Part shown: piece after piece, positions 8,132-16,196 of the stretch | Position numbering within the stretch: position 1 is the first letter of the stretch | Layout: each line of letters starts with the position of its first letter | Assembly (NCBI GenBank): GCA_035358815.1 | Contig: DAOPQC010000003.1 | Coordinates: forward strand, 583,433 to 647,432 | DNA from: Thermoanaerobaculales bacterium | Lineage (GTDB): Bacteria; Acidobacteriota; Thermoanaerobaculia; Thermoanaerobaculales; Sulfomarinibacteraceae | Length of the DNA: 64,000 bases | Direction: 5' to 3' | The notes under the pieces: generated by a model | Seen by the model: only the letters and a program-made list of their open reading frames with translations | The model's database searches: none | What the model was told of the DNA's origin: nothing | Made by a program: the position numbers and the translations under genes

Positions 8132-8437
8132 ATGACGACCGTTCGGGCCACAGTCGAAATCTTCGGACAGCGACTCGGCCTGCGGGCGGACGGGGACTCG
8201 GCGCGTCTCGAGGAGCTGGCGCGCTTCGTGGACACCCGGATGCGCGAGGTCGCCGAGCGAAGCTCCAGCGTGGACACGGTCAAGATCGCGGTCTTGACCG
8301 CACTCAACATCGCGGACGAGCTGTTTCACGAGCGTGAAACGGATCAGGATGTCCGGCAAGAGCGGTTGGAAGAGCAAGCAGAAAGGCTCGTTACGAAGCT
8401 CGAACAGGCCATGAGAACCGGGGAGGCCCGGGAATGA
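8132..8437 (+). CDS. zapA: Cell division protein ZapA
   Basis: 101 aa, normal ZapA size. The N-terminal beta-rich part MTTVRATVEIFGQRLGLRADGD and the LEELARFVDTRMREVAE motif match the ZapA globular domain, and the C-terminal half is a long coiled coil (DTVKIAVLTALNIADELF...). ZapA binds FtsZ and bundles protofilaments at the division site. The ATG at 8132 follows AAAGGAGCATCG; the open frame extends upstream into the repeat element, which I exclude. It is followed within a few nucleotides by the probable 6S RNA, an arrangement familiar from proteobacteria. Confidence 0.88.
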   Translation: MTTVRATVEIFGQRLGLRADGDSARLEELARFVDTRMREVAERSSSVDTVKIAVLTALNIADELFHERETDQDVRQERLEEQAERLVTKLEQAMRTGEARE

Positions 8438-8440
8438 ACA

Positions 8441-8635
8441 CTGGACTCGGAGGTCCCTGCGCGGTTAGTGATGAGTGAAACTATCGTTGAACCAACACCT
8501 ATTTGACGGGCTGCCGCGTTCCTCCATTCGGAGGCTCGCCGCACGGTGGGAGAAGGGTGGAGGACAGGCGCCCACCTGTGGTTGCGCAGGTTCAAATAGG
8601 GTTGCTCACACGGCCGAAGCGGGGACCTCCACTTT
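8441..8635 (+). ncRNA. ssrS: Probable 6S RNA
   Basis: Non-coding stretch between zapA and rny that folds as one long rod. Terminal stem GGAGGTCCC (8449-8457) with GGGACCTCC (8622-8630). Second stem CAACACCTATTTGA (8493-8506) with TCAAATAGGGTTG (8592-8604). Between them is an asymmetric open region of 35 nt (5' side) and 17 nt (3' side), resembling the 6S central bubble, and further hairpins cap the rod (CCTCC-ATTC-GGAGG). Length about 190 nt and location directly after zapA match 6S RNA, which sequesters sigma-70 RNA polymerase. Sequence identity to known 6S could not be tested; another structured RNA is possible. Confidence 0.6.
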
Positions 8636-8703
8636 GCCTCCCTAGAGGGCCTGCCGACCTCCAAGCCGGTCACCCCTGATCGCTCCTTGACAGGGGGGAC
8701 ACC

Positions 8704-10275
8704 GTGAAGCTTCTGATTGCAGCCATCGGCGCGCTGCTGGTGGCGATCATCGCTTTGATCGTGGTGTGGGCGCTCTGGCGAGCGTCCCGGCTGGCTGCGC
8801 GCCGCCTGCTCGCCAACGCCGAGAAGGAGGCCCGCCGGATCCGGGCGCGGGCCGAGATCGACGGCCAGCGCATCCAGAAGGACGGCGAGATCCTGGTGCG
8901 CGAGCGCCTGCTGGCGGCGCGCACCGAGTTCGAGCACGAGACCCGTGACTACCGCATCGAGCTCGACGGCCTCGCTCGGGAGCTCGACCGCAGGGAGCGC
9001 GAGCTCGCCGCCAGCCTCGAGGAGCTGACGGCCCGGGAGGCGGACCTCGGCCGCCTGGCGGCGACCCTCGGCGGCCGCGAGGCCGCCGTCGTCGAGGCCG
9101 AGCGGCGGGCCGAGGCGGCAGCCGCCGAGCAGCGGGCCCGCCTCGAGCAGATCTCCGGCATGACCGCCGACCAGGCCAGGTCCGAGCTGATGCGGGGGAT
9201 GGAGCACGAGGCCCGGATGGAGGCCGCCGGCATGATCCGCCGGGTCGAGGAGGAGGCCACCGAGAAGGCCAAGGACAAGGCCCGCCGGGTGATCTCGATG
9301 GCCATCCAGCGCATCGCCTCCGAGCACGTGGTCGAGAGCACGGTCGCGGTCGTCGACCTGCCGTCCGACGAGATGAAGGGCCGGATCATCGGCCGCGAGG
9401 GACGCAACATCCGCGCCTTCGAGCAGGCCACCGGCGTCGACCTCATCGTCGACGACACCCCGGAGGCGGTGATCCTGTCCTGCTTCGAGCCGGTGCGGCG
9501 CGAGATCGCGCGGCTGGCGCTGACCAACCTCATCCAGGACGGCCGGATCCACCCCGGGCGCATCGAGGAGCTGGTGGCCAAGGTGCAGACCGAGATGGAC
9601 GAGAAGCTGCTCGCCGACGGCGAGGCGGCGGCCCTGGAGGCGGGCATCCCGGACCTCCACCCCGAGCTCCAGAAGCTGATCGGGCGCCTCCAGTTCCGGT
9701 CCTCGTTCGGCCAGAACGCCCTCAAGCACTCGCTCGAGGTGTCGTGGCTCGCCCACCACATGGCGGCCGAGCTCGGCGTCAACGCGAAGGTGGCGGGGAG
9801 GGCCGGGCTGCTGCACGACATCGGCAAGGCGGTGGACCGCGAGATGGAGGGCACCCACCTCGAGCTCGGGCGCGAGCTGCTGCGCCGCCACGGCGAGAGC
9901 GACGAGGTCATCCACGCGATGGAGTGCCATCACGGCGACGTCGAGCCCCACTCGGTGGAGGCGGTGCTGGTGACGGCGGCGGACGCCCTGTCGGCGGCCC
10001 GGCCGGGGGCGCGGCGCGAGATCCTCGAGAACTACATCAAGCGCCTCGACACCCTGGAGAAGGTGGCCAACGACTTCAAGGGGGTCGACAAGGCCTACGC
10101 GATCCAGGCCGGCCGCGAGCTGAGGATCGTGGTCGAGTCGGACAAGATCTCGGACGAGGAGGCCCTGTGGCTGGCCCGCGACGTGGCCAAGAAGGTCGAG
10201 GCCGAGCTCACCTACCCGGGCCAGATCAAAGTGACGGTGATCCGCGAGACCCGCGCCGTGGAGTACGCCCGGTGA
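8704..10275 (+). CDS. rny: Ribonuclease Y
   Basis: 523 aa, normal length. N-terminal membrane anchor (residues about 2-25), a long charged coiled coil (about 30-200), a KH domain (MKGRIIGREGRNIRAFE, about 220-285) and an HD metal-dependent hydrolase domain (about 335-430, with HSLEVSWLAHHMA and LLHDIGKAVD). RNase Y is an endonuclease that starts mRNA decay at the inner membrane. GTG start at 8704 after AGGGGGGA. Its stop codon overlaps the GTG start of the YmdB-type gene, the same pairing as in Bacillus, where YmdB is linked to RNase Y and cyclic nucleotide hydrolysis. Confidence 0.97.
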   Translation: MKLLIAAIGALLVAIIALIVVWALWRASRLAARRLLANAEKEARRIRARAEIDGQRIQKDGEILVRERLLAARTEFEHETRDYRIELDGLARELDRRERELAASLEELTAREADLGRLAATLGGREAAVVEAERRAEAAAAEQRARLEQISGMTADQARSELMRGMEHEARMEAAGMIRRVEEEATEKAKDKARRVISMAIQRIASEHVVESTVAVVDLPSDEMKGRIIGREGRNIRAFEQATGVDLIVDDTPEAVILSCFEPVRREIARLALTNLIQDGRIHPGRIEELVAKVQTEMDEKLLADGEAAALEAGIPDLHPELQKLIGRLQFRSSFGQNALKHSLEVSWLAHHMAAELGVNAKVAGRAGLLHDIGKAVDREMEGTHLELGRELLRRHGESDEVIHAMECHHGDVEPHSVEAVLVTAADALSAARPGARREILENYIKRLDTLEKVANDFKGVDKAYAIQAGRELRIVVESDKISDEEALWLARDVAKKVEAELTYPGQIKVTVIRETRAVEYAR

Positions 10276-11066
10276 TCCGGATCCTGTTCGTCGGCGACGT
10301 CATGGGCGGCCCGGGCCGCCGCGCCGTCGAGGCCCACCTCGAGGGCCTGGTGGACCGCGAGCGGATCGACTTCGTGGTCGCCAATATCGAGAACATCGCC
10401 GGGGGCTTCGGGCTGACCGCCAAGGTGCTCGAGGAGCTCGAGGGGCTGCCGATCGACGTCCTGACGTCGGGCAATCACGTCTGGGACAAGAAGGAGGGGG
10501 TGCCGCTGCTCGACGCCCACCCGGCGCTGCTGCGGCCCGCCAACTACCCCGACGGCAACCCCGGCCGCGGCTGGTGCGTCGAGGAGACGGCCGCCGGGGT
10601 TCCGGTGGCGGTCGTCAACCTGCAGGGCCAGGCGCTGATGGCGCCGATCGACAACCCCTTCCGGGTGGCCGATCGGGTGCTCGAGGAGATCCGGCTCGCC
10701 CACGACAACCTCCGGGTGATCGTGGTCGACATGCATGCCGAGGCCACCTCGGAGAAGCAGGCGATGGGGTGGCATCTGGACGGCCGGGTGACGGCGGTGC
10801 TCGGCACCCACACCCACGTTCCCACCGCCGACGAGCGGATCCTGCCCGAGGGGACCGCCTTTCAGACCGACGTCGGCATGACCGGCCCGTACGAGTCGGT
10901 GATCGGGATGCGGCCGGACAAGGTGCTGGAGCGATTCCTGCTCGGCACCCCGAGGCCGTTCGAGCCGGCCAAGCGGGACGTCCAGCTGCGGGGGGCGATC
11001 GTCGACGCGGACGAGGAGACGGGCCGGGCGCTGGCAATCCGCCGCCTGCGCGTCGACGGCCCCTGA
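10272..11066 (+). CDS. YmdB-type metallophosphoesterase (TIGR00282 family)
   Basis: 264 aa, the family's usual length. Metal-binding motifs: GDVMGGPGRRAV at the N-terminus, ANIENIAGGFG, TSGNHVWDKKE near 60-70, DMHAEATSEKQA, and GTHTHVPTADERILP near 175. In B. subtilis this family hydrolyses cAMP and affects biofilm genes and RNase Y-dependent decay. The GTG start at 10272 overlaps the rny stop (GTGA), so the two genes are translationally coupled. Substrate here is inferred from the family. Confidence 0.92.
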   Translation: MIRILFVGDVMGGPGRRAVEAHLEGLVDRERIDFVVANIENIAGGFGLTAKVLEELEGLPIDVLTSGNHVWDKKEGVPLLDAHPALLRPANYPDGNPGRGWCVEETAAGVPVAVVNLQGQALMAPIDNPFRVADRVLEEIRLAHDNLRVIVVDMHAEATSEKQAMGWHLDGRVTAVLGTHTHVPTADERILPEGTAFQTDVGMTGPYESVIGMRPDKVLERFLLGTPRPFEPAKRDVQLRGAIVDADEETGRALAIRRLRVDGP

Positions 11067-11102
11067 CGCGGCGCTCCCCGGCTCCGTAAACGGATTGGAG
11101 CG

Positions 11103-12113
11103 ATGCCGAGCACCCTGCCGACGCGGATGGTCATCGATCTTCCCAACTGGGTCGGCGACCAGGTCATGGCGCTGCCGGCGGTCGACCGCCTGGTGGCGGC
11201 CAACGCCGGTGGCGAGACGACCCTGCACTCGCGGCCGGCGGGGCGGCGGCTGTTCGCGTCCCTGTTTCCGATGGCGGAGGTGGTGGCGAGCCCGCCCAAG
11301 TGCTCGCCAATCACCACCGCGCGCCGGCTCTGCCGGGACGGCGGCCGCTTCGACGTCGGCATCACCCTGCGCCATGCCTCGCGGGCCAAGATCTGCCTGC
11401 GCCTGACCGCGCGGCGGTCGCTCGGAAGCGATGGCGACGGCGGCCGCCTGCTGCTGTCGGAGCGCTACCCGGTCGACCGCAGCCGCCACCAGGTGTTCGA
11501 CGCCGACCCGATCCTGGAGGGGCTCGGGCTGTCCGGGGTCGACCCGCGATGGCGGCCCTCGCTGCCGCTGGAGCTGGTCGAGGAGGGCGCCCGGGAGCTG
11601 CGCCGCGCGGGGGTGGTGCGCGACGGCGCGATCGGCGTCGCGCCGGCCTGCGCCCGCGGCGAGACCAAGCGGTGGCCCGCGGCCGCCTACGGCGAGCTGG
11701 CGCGGCGGATGCGGGGGCGCGGCCTGGAGGTGGTCGTCGTCATCGGTCCCGGCGAGGCCGAGCTCGGCCGCCAGGTGGTGGCGGCGGCGGGTCGACCGCT
11801 GCCGGTCGTCGGCGGCGACGTCGATGTGGCCGGCCTGGCGGGAGTGCTCGCCCGGCTGTCGGTGCTGGTGTGCAACGACTCGGGTCCGATGCACCTGGCG
11901 GCGGCGGTCGGCATCCGGATGGTGGCGCTGTTCGGCCCCACCGACCCCCGCCGCACCGGCCCGCTCGGCGACCGCCACGTGGTGCTGCGCCGGGATCTCG
12001 AGTGCGCTCCCTGTCGCGCCCGGAGCTGCGCCCTCGGCCATGCCGCCTGCCTGCGCGAGCTGCCGGTCGAGCGGGCCGAGCGCGCGGTGCTCGAGATGTT
12101 GGGCCGCGGCTGA
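11103..12113 (+). CDS. Glycosyltransferase family 9, lipopolysaccharide heptosyltransferase II-like
   Basis: 336 aa. Two Rossmann-like halves: the N-terminal part has DLPNWVGDQVMALPAVDRL (the family pattern is P-wiGD-v---p-l), and the C-terminal part has GVAPACARGETKRWPAAAYGELA and NDSGPMHLAAAVGIRMVALFGPTDP, the sugar-nucleotide site of GT9. WaaF-like enzymes add the second heptose to the LPS inner core at the inner face of the cytoplasmic membrane. Four Cys in CAPCRARSCALGHAAC near the C-terminus resemble the conserved Cys cluster of WaaF. RBS TTGGAG before ATG. It stands alone, 36 nt after the ymdB-like gene. Exact donor is not provable from sequence. Confidence 0.85.
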   Translation: MPSTLPTRMVIDLPNWVGDQVMALPAVDRLVAANAGGETTLHSRPAGRRLFASLFPMAEVVASPPKCSPITTARRLCRDGGRFDVGITLRHASRAKICLRLTARRSLGSDGDGGRLLLSERYPVDRSRHQVFDADPILEGLGLSGVDPRWRPSLPLELVEEGARELRRAGVVRDGAIGVAPACARGETKRWPAAAYGELARRMRGRGLEVVVVIGPGEAELGRQVVAAAGRPLPVVGGDVDVAGLAGVLARLSVLVCNDSGPMHLAAAVGIRMVALFGPTDPRRTGPLGDRHVVLRRDLECAPCRARSCALGHAACLRELPVERAERAVLEMLGRG

Positions 12114-12124
12114 GCGATCGCATC

Positions 12125-12266
12125 CGCTTCCCCTTCCGCGCCCGCTTCCGGATTGCCTCGCGCCATCGTTGAGGGTTGTTGCGGGGGCAGGAACCGGAAC
12201 GGGTCGCCGACGGCCGGTCACAGGGTTCAGACGGTGAGTCGGGCGCGGAAGCGGGAGCGGGCGCGG
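12125..12266. repeat. Diverged hexamer-arm element (GGAAGC/GGGCGC type)
   Basis: Left arm 12125-12151 is built of CGCTTCC- and GCGCCC-type units. Right arm 12241-12266 (GGGCGCGGAAGCGGGAGCGG, continuing GCGCGG) is close to its reverse complement. It resembles the GGGAAC-armed elements but with GC-richer units. Downstream, 12263-12290 matches the string at about 1525-1560. It fills the convergent gap between the GT9 gene and hutI. Confidence 0.55.
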
Positions 12267-12340
12267 ATCCGGCTTCGCCTTCCGGCTCCGTCCTGCGGAC
12301 TACGCTGTAACGAGTCGGCTACGCCGTGACGAGGGCGGGT

Positions 12341-12390
12341 GGGCCCTGACCCCTATCCCCCAGATCCTACCCCCTGGCCGGGTGGGGACA
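12341..12390. repeat. AGATCCTAG-type dispersed repeat overlapping the 3' end of hutI
   Basis: The segment CCCCCAGATCCTACCCCC with the following GGCCGGGTGGGG matches the element at 1588, 49269 and 59181. It runs into the hutI reading frame, so the last residues of HutI (GQGVGSGG) and its stop codon at 12353-12355 are encoded by the repeat. Confidence 0.6.
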
Positions 12391-13639
12391 GGACCCTCCC
12401 CTCACGCACCACCAGCCGGCCGTTCTTGACCACGTGGCGCACCTGGTTGACGCCGTAGTGGTAGACCAGGTGGTGGAAGGTCGGCGCGCCGAGCACGATC
12501 AGGTCGGCCCGCTTGCCGACCTCCAGCGAGCCGAGCTCGTGGCCGCGGCCGATCGCGGCGGCGGCGTTGAGGGTGGCAGCGGTCACCGCCTCCTCGACGG
12601 TGAGCCCCATCCCCAGGCAGGCCAGGGCCAGGATCATCGGCATCGACTGGGTCGGCGACGATCCCGGGTTGAAGTCGGTGGCGAGGGCCACCGCGCACCC
12701 GGCCTCGACCATCGCGCGCGCCGGCGCCCAGCTCGAGCGCAGGAAGAACGAGGTGCCGGGCAGCAGGACCGCCACTGTCTCCGAGGCGGCGATGGCCCGG
12801 ATCCCCGCCTCGGAGACGTGGACCAGGTGGTCGGCCGACAGCGCCCCGAGTGAGACCGCCAGCTCGGCGCCGCCGAGCTGGCTGAGCTCGTCGGCGTGGA
12901 GGTGGATGCGCCAGCCGTAGGCCGGGGCGTCGGCGAGCAGCCGCCGGGTCTGGTCGAGGTCGAACACGCCCCGCTCGCAGAACGCGTCGACCGCCTCGGC
13001 AAGCCCGCTCGAGGCGATCGCGGGGTGGATGTCGCCGATCAGCCGCCGGACGTAGCGCTCCGGGTCGTCGCGGTCCTCGGGCGGCACCTCGTGGGCGGCG
13101 AGGCAGGTGGGGTGGAGGTCCACCGGGTGGAGCCGGTCGGCGTCGCGGATCACCTCGAGCAGGCGCAGCTCGGTCGGCAGGTCGAGGCCGTAGCCGGACT
13201 TCGCCTCGATCGTGGTGGTGCCGTGCTCGAGGAAGGTGTCGAGGCGGGCGAGGGTGGCCGCGAGCAGCCGGTCGTGGCCGGCGGCGCGGGTGGCGCGCAC
13301 GGTGGCGTTGATGCCGCCGCCCTCCTGCGCGATCTCCATGTAGCTCGCCCCGCGCAGCCGGCGGTTGAACTCATCCTCCCGGGAGCCCGCCCATGCCGGG
13401 TGGGTGTGGGGGTCGACGAAGCCGGGCAGGACGCAGCCGCCCGCCGCGTCGAGCTCGACATCCGGCGCCGGGAAGCTGGCGTCGTGCTCCGCGCGGTCGC
13501 CGACGAAGGCGATCCGCCCGTCCTCGCAGCGCACCACCGCTTGCGGGCGAAGCTCCAAGCGGCCGAGATCGGCGCCGCGCCGCGCGCGCTGGCCGGTCGG
13601 GGTGGCGACCTGGGAGGCGCCACGGACGAGCAGGCTCAT
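12353..13639 (-). CDS. hutI: Imidazolonepropionase
   Basis: 428 aa. Third step of histidine degradation: opens the imidazolone ring to N-formimino-L-glutamate in the cytoplasm. Amidohydrolase fold with the HxH metal motif (DPHTHPAWAG, about 78-87), the HutI-specific GGGI and KSGYGL segments, HLHADEL (about 245-251) and ATDFNPGSSPTQ (about 318). The start overlaps the divIVA stop by ATGA (13636-13639), so the two are one operon. No other hut genes are nearby. The last about eight residues come from an intergenic repeat, so the C-terminus is probably extended relative to relatives. Confidence 0.95.
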   Translation of the reverse strand: MSLLVRGASQVATPTGQRARRGADLGRLELRPQAVVRCEDGRIAFVGDRAEHDASFPAPDVELDAAGGCVLPGFVDPHTHPAWAGSREDEFNRRLRGASYMEIAQEGGGINATVRATRAAGHDRLLAATLARLDTFLEHGTTTIEAKSGYGLDLPTELRLLEVIRDADRLHPVDLHPTCLAAHEVPPEDRDDPERYVRRLIGDIHPAIASSGLAEAVDAFCERGVFDLDQTRRLLADAPAYGWRIHLHADELSQLGGAELAVSLGALSADHLVHVSEAGIRAIAASETVAVLLPGTSFFLRSSWAPARAMVEAGCAVALATDFNPGSSPTQSMPMILALACLGMGLTVEEAVTAATLNAAAAIGRGHELGSLEVGKRADLIVLGAPTFHHLVYHYGVNQVRHVVKNGRLVVREGRVLSPPGQGVGSGG

Positions 13640-14163
13640 CCCGAGGACTCCGAGGAGCTCCCGGCGCGGCGCTGCAGGACCGCCAGCTGCGGAGTGGCGC
13701 GCTCGTCCTGCTCGCGCTTCTGGTCGTCGCGCACGATGCCCTCGAGCACCTCGACCACCCTCATCAGCTCGGACCGCGCCTCGCGGCGCCGCGAGCGCAG
13801 CTCGCAGAGCAGCGACTCGATGTTCTGGGCGCGCTGGTTGGCCTCCTCGATCAGCCGCTCGGCGAGGGCGTGGCCGTCGTCGATGATCTTCTGGCTCTCG
13901 GTGCGCGCCGCGGCGACCGTCGACTCGGCGGTGCGCTGCGCGGCGACCAGCGCCTCGTGAAGCGCCGTCTCCCGCTCCCGGTAGTCAGCGAGCTCCTGCT
14001 CGAGCCGGTGGACCCGCTGCCTGAGCTCGCCGCGGTCGCGGGTCAGCCCCTCGACCGACGTCGCGACCTGCGACAGGAACTCGTGCACCTCCAGCGGCGC
14101 GTAGCCGCGCAGGCGCCGCGAGAACTGCTTGCCGAGGATGTCGAGGGCCGAGAGCTCTGGCAT
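13636..14163 (-). CDS. DivIVA-domain coiled-coil protein
   Basis: 175 aa. The N-terminal part, LSALDILGKQFSRRLRGYAPLEVHEFLSQVA, matches the DivIVA membrane-binding lipid-clamp region (F-r-l-GY---EV--FL). A long coiled coil follows (VHRLEQELADYRERETALHEALVAAQRTAE...). Such proteins mark curved membranes or poles and recruit division or envelope factors. ATG at 14163 after GGGAAGG; the frame extends upstream into intergenic repeat, which is excluded. First gene of a two-gene operon with hutI, an unexpected partner. Confidence 0.88.
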   Translation of the reverse strand: MPELSALDILGKQFSRRLRGYAPLEVHEFLSQVATSVEGLTRDRGELRQRVHRLEQELADYRERETALHEALVAAQRTAESTVAAARTESQKIIDDGHALAERLIEEANQRAQNIESLLCELRSRRREARSELMRVVEVLEGIVRDDQKREQDERATPQLAVLQRRAGSSSESSG

Positions 14164-14182
14164 GCTGCACCTTCCCGGTCGG

Positions 14183-14191
14183 ATTATCGCA
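14183..14191 (-). promoter_or_regulatory. Extended -10 promoter of divIVA-hutI
   Basis: On the reverse strand TGC-GATAAT reads from 14191 to 14183, about 20 nt before the divIVA start codon. The predicted transcription start near 14176 leaves a short leader carrying GGGAAGG. No clear -35. Confidence 0.55.
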
Positions 14192-14264
14192 CCGAACGGC
14201 GTCGAGGCGCCGTGATCTGTCGCATACCGAGGCCGGAAGGCGGAGCGAGCACGAAAAGAGCGCG

Positions 14265-14441
14265 TCCTGCGGGCGTGCCATTGGTGACACTTTCGGGGTC
14301 GCATCTCGCCGGGTTGCACACACCACGCGGGGGTCCCGAAAGTGTCAGCGGTGGCACCCTCGGGGAGCGCCTTGAGAGCATCGGCGTGGAGCGATTTCGA
14401 GGCCGGGGCGAACGAGCGGGAACGGGAACGGGAACGGGAAC
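14265..14441. repeat. Dispersed element with palindromic core and a single GGGAAC arm
   Basis: The palindrome TGACACTTTCGGG (14285-14297) / CCCGAAAGTGTCA (14335-14347) is flanked by TGCCA (14276-14280) / TGGCA (14352-14356). It is followed by CTCGGGGAGCGCCTTGAGAG and then four GGGAAC hexamers (14418-14441). The flanks CGCGTCCTGCGGGC, CTCGGGGAGCGCCTT and AACGAGC-GGGAAC are shared with the element at 57115-57355, where the palindrome arms differ in a compensated way. No left hexamer arm is present here. Confidence 0.8.
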
Positions 14442-14476
14442 GAACAGGGAAGCGGAAGTGGGCGCGGAGCCCACGC

Positions 14477-14482
14477 TATACT
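14477..14482 (+). promoter_or_regulatory. Probable -10 box of the ABC transporter operon
   Basis: TATACT (14477-14482), five of six matches to TATAAT, 26 nt before the GTG start. The leader contains GGAGGG (14499-14504). No convincing -35. It lies 35 bp after the GGGAAC arm. Confidence 0.45.
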
Positions 14483-14508
14483 CCGAGCGACGACCCACGG
14501 AGGGACGG

Positions 14509-15432
14509 GTGGCAGAGATCGCGCTCAGCGTCGAGGACCTCCACAAGAGCTTCGACCCCGGCCTGTTCGAGCGGCGGGTCGACGTGCTCAGGGGCCTGTC
14601 CCTGGAGGTGCGCGCCGGCGAGACCTTCGGCTTCCTGGGGCCGAACGGGGCCGGCAAGACCACCACCATCAAGGCGATCACCGGGCTGATCCGGCCGGAC
14701 CGCGGCCGGATCACGGTCTGCGGCATGGCCCACGACCGGCTCGAGGCGCGGGCGAAGATCGGCTTCATGGCGGAGAGCCCGTACGTCTACAACCACCTCA
14801 CCGGCCGCGAGTTCCTCGAGTTCCACGCCGAGCTGCTCGGCCTCGACCACGCCCGGGTGGCGGGCCGGGTCGACGAGGTGCTCGGCCTGGTGTCGATGGC
14901 CGGACACGCCGGCCGCGCCATGCGCACCTACTCCAAGGGCATGCAGCAGCGGCTGTCGCTCGCGCAGGCGCTGCTCGGCCGGCCCGAGCTGCTGATCCTC
15001 GACGAGCCGATGAGCGGTCTCGATCCGGTAGGACGGCGGGACGTGCGCGACATCATCCTGGCCGAGAAGGCGCGCGGCACGACCGTGTTCTTCTCCAGCC
15101 ACATCATCCCCGACGTGGAGACGATCTGTGACCGGGTCGCGATCCTGGTCGAGGGCACGGTGCGCGCGGTCGGAGAGGTCCGCGAGCTGGTGGCGCAGGA
15201 GGCCGACGCCTACGAGCTGTCGTTCGTCGGCGGCGACGGCAGCGCGCTCGCAACGCCGCTGCTGGCGAGACACCAGGGCAGCGACGCGTGGTGGGTCCGG
15301 GTTTCCGGCGAGCACCGCGACCGGCTGATCCGGGAGCTCGCGTCCTCGGGCGCCCGGCTGGTGGCGCTGTCGCCGGTCCGCAGCACCCTTGAGGAGTTCG
15401 TGCTGCGGCACTACGAGGGAGGCGGGCGATGA
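14509..15432 (+). CDS. ABC transporter ATP-binding protein (ABC-2 type)
   Basis: 307 aa. Walker A GPNGAGKTT (about 46-54), signature YSKGMQQRLSLAQAL, Walker B LLILDEPMSGLDP and the switch His in FFSSHII mark an ABC-2 exporter ATPase. The last about 80 residues form the extra C-terminal domain seen in this subfamily (ends LEEFVLRHYEGG). GTG start at 14509 after GGAGGG. Its stop overlaps the permease start by 4 nt. Together with the permease (15429) and the TPR protein (16193) it forms a tightly coupled three-gene operon. The substrate cannot be read from sequence. Confidence 0.9.
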   Translation: MAEIALSVEDLHKSFDPGLFERRVDVLRGLSLEVRAGETFGFLGPNGAGKTTTIKAITGLIRPDRGRITVCGMAHDRLEARAKIGFMAESPYVYNHLTGREFLEFHAELLGLDHARVAGRVDEVLGLVSMAGHAGRAMRTYSKGMQQRLSLAQALLGRPELLILDEPMSGLDPVGRRDVRDIILAEKARGTTVFFSSHIIPDVETICDRVAILVEGTVRAVGEVRELVAQEADAYELSFVGGDGSALATPLLARHQGSDAWWVRVSGEHRDRLIRELASSGARLVALSPVRSTLEEFVLRHYEGGGR

Positions 15433-16196
15433 GGGCGGTGATGGCGATCGCCCGCAACACCTTCCGCGAGGCCCTGCGGGACCGGGTGCTCTACCTGTTC
15501 CTCGGCTTCGCGCTGCTGCTGCTGGCATGCTCGAAGCTGTTCGGCCTGCTGACGGTCGGCGACGAGGGCAAGGTCATCAAGGACTTCGGGCTCGCCGGCA
15601 TCCAGTTCTTCACGATGCTGATCGCGGTGATGATGAGCGTGCTGCTGATCAGCCGCGAGGTCGACAGCCGGACGGTCTACAACATCCTCGCCAAGCCGGT
15701 GCGGCGCTGGCAGTTCCTGATCGGCAAGTACCTCGGGTTGCTGGCCACGGTGGCGTTGAACCTGGCGTTGATGACGGTGGTGCTGGTCGCGGTGACGCTC
15801 GTGTACCTGGGCGAGCTGGATGCCGGGCTGCTGTTCGCCGCCGCCATGACCCTGCTCGAGATGGCGCTGCTGACCGCCTTCGCGACCCTGTTCGCGGTCC
15901 TGACCCGGCCCATGCTCGGCACCGTCTTCACGCTCGCGGTGTTCGTGATCGGGCACGTGTCCCACGACATCTGGCAGCTCACGCGGCACGTCGACAGCGG
16001 GCTGGTGCGACCGCTGGTCGCCGCGCTGTACGCGGTCCTGCCCAACCTCGAGCGCTTCAACTTCAAGTCCGCGGTGGTGCACGACCTGGAGGTCTCCTCG
16101 ACCGAGGTGGCGCTGGCCGTGGGGTACGGCCTCGCCTACACCGCGATGGTGCTGGTGCTGGCGTGCGCGCGCTTCCGCAGCAAGGACCTGATGTGA
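15429..16196 (+). CDS. ABC-2 type transporter permease
   Basis: 255 aa with about six membrane segments (first at about residues 19-37; the second after IKDFGLAGIQFF). RNTFREALRDRVLYLFLGFALL at the N-terminus and the VDSRTVYNILAKPVRRWQF loop are typical of ABC-2 permeases of the NosY/CcmB-like kind. Pairs with the ATPase upstream (ATGA overlap) and shares a GTGA overlap with the next gene. Inner-membrane channel of an exporter with unknown cargo. Confidence 0.88.
   Translation: MRAVMAIARNTFREALRDRVLYLFLGFALLLLACSKLFGLLTVGDEGKVIKDFGLAGIQFFTMLIAVMMSVLLISREVDSRTVYNILAKPVRRWQFLIGKYLGLLATVALNLALMTVVLVAVTLVYLGELDAGLLFAAAMTLLEMALLTAFATLFAVLTRPMLGTVFTLAVFVIGHVSHDIWQLTRHVDSGLVRPLVAALYAVLPNLERFNFKSAVVHDLEVSSTEVALAVGYGLAYTAMVLVLACARFRSKDLM

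Noticed and set aside
8687..8692. TTGACA just before rny as a -35 box
   Set aside because: It lies 12 nt before the start codon and no -10 fits between; the sequence AGGGGGG after it serves as ribosome binding site.
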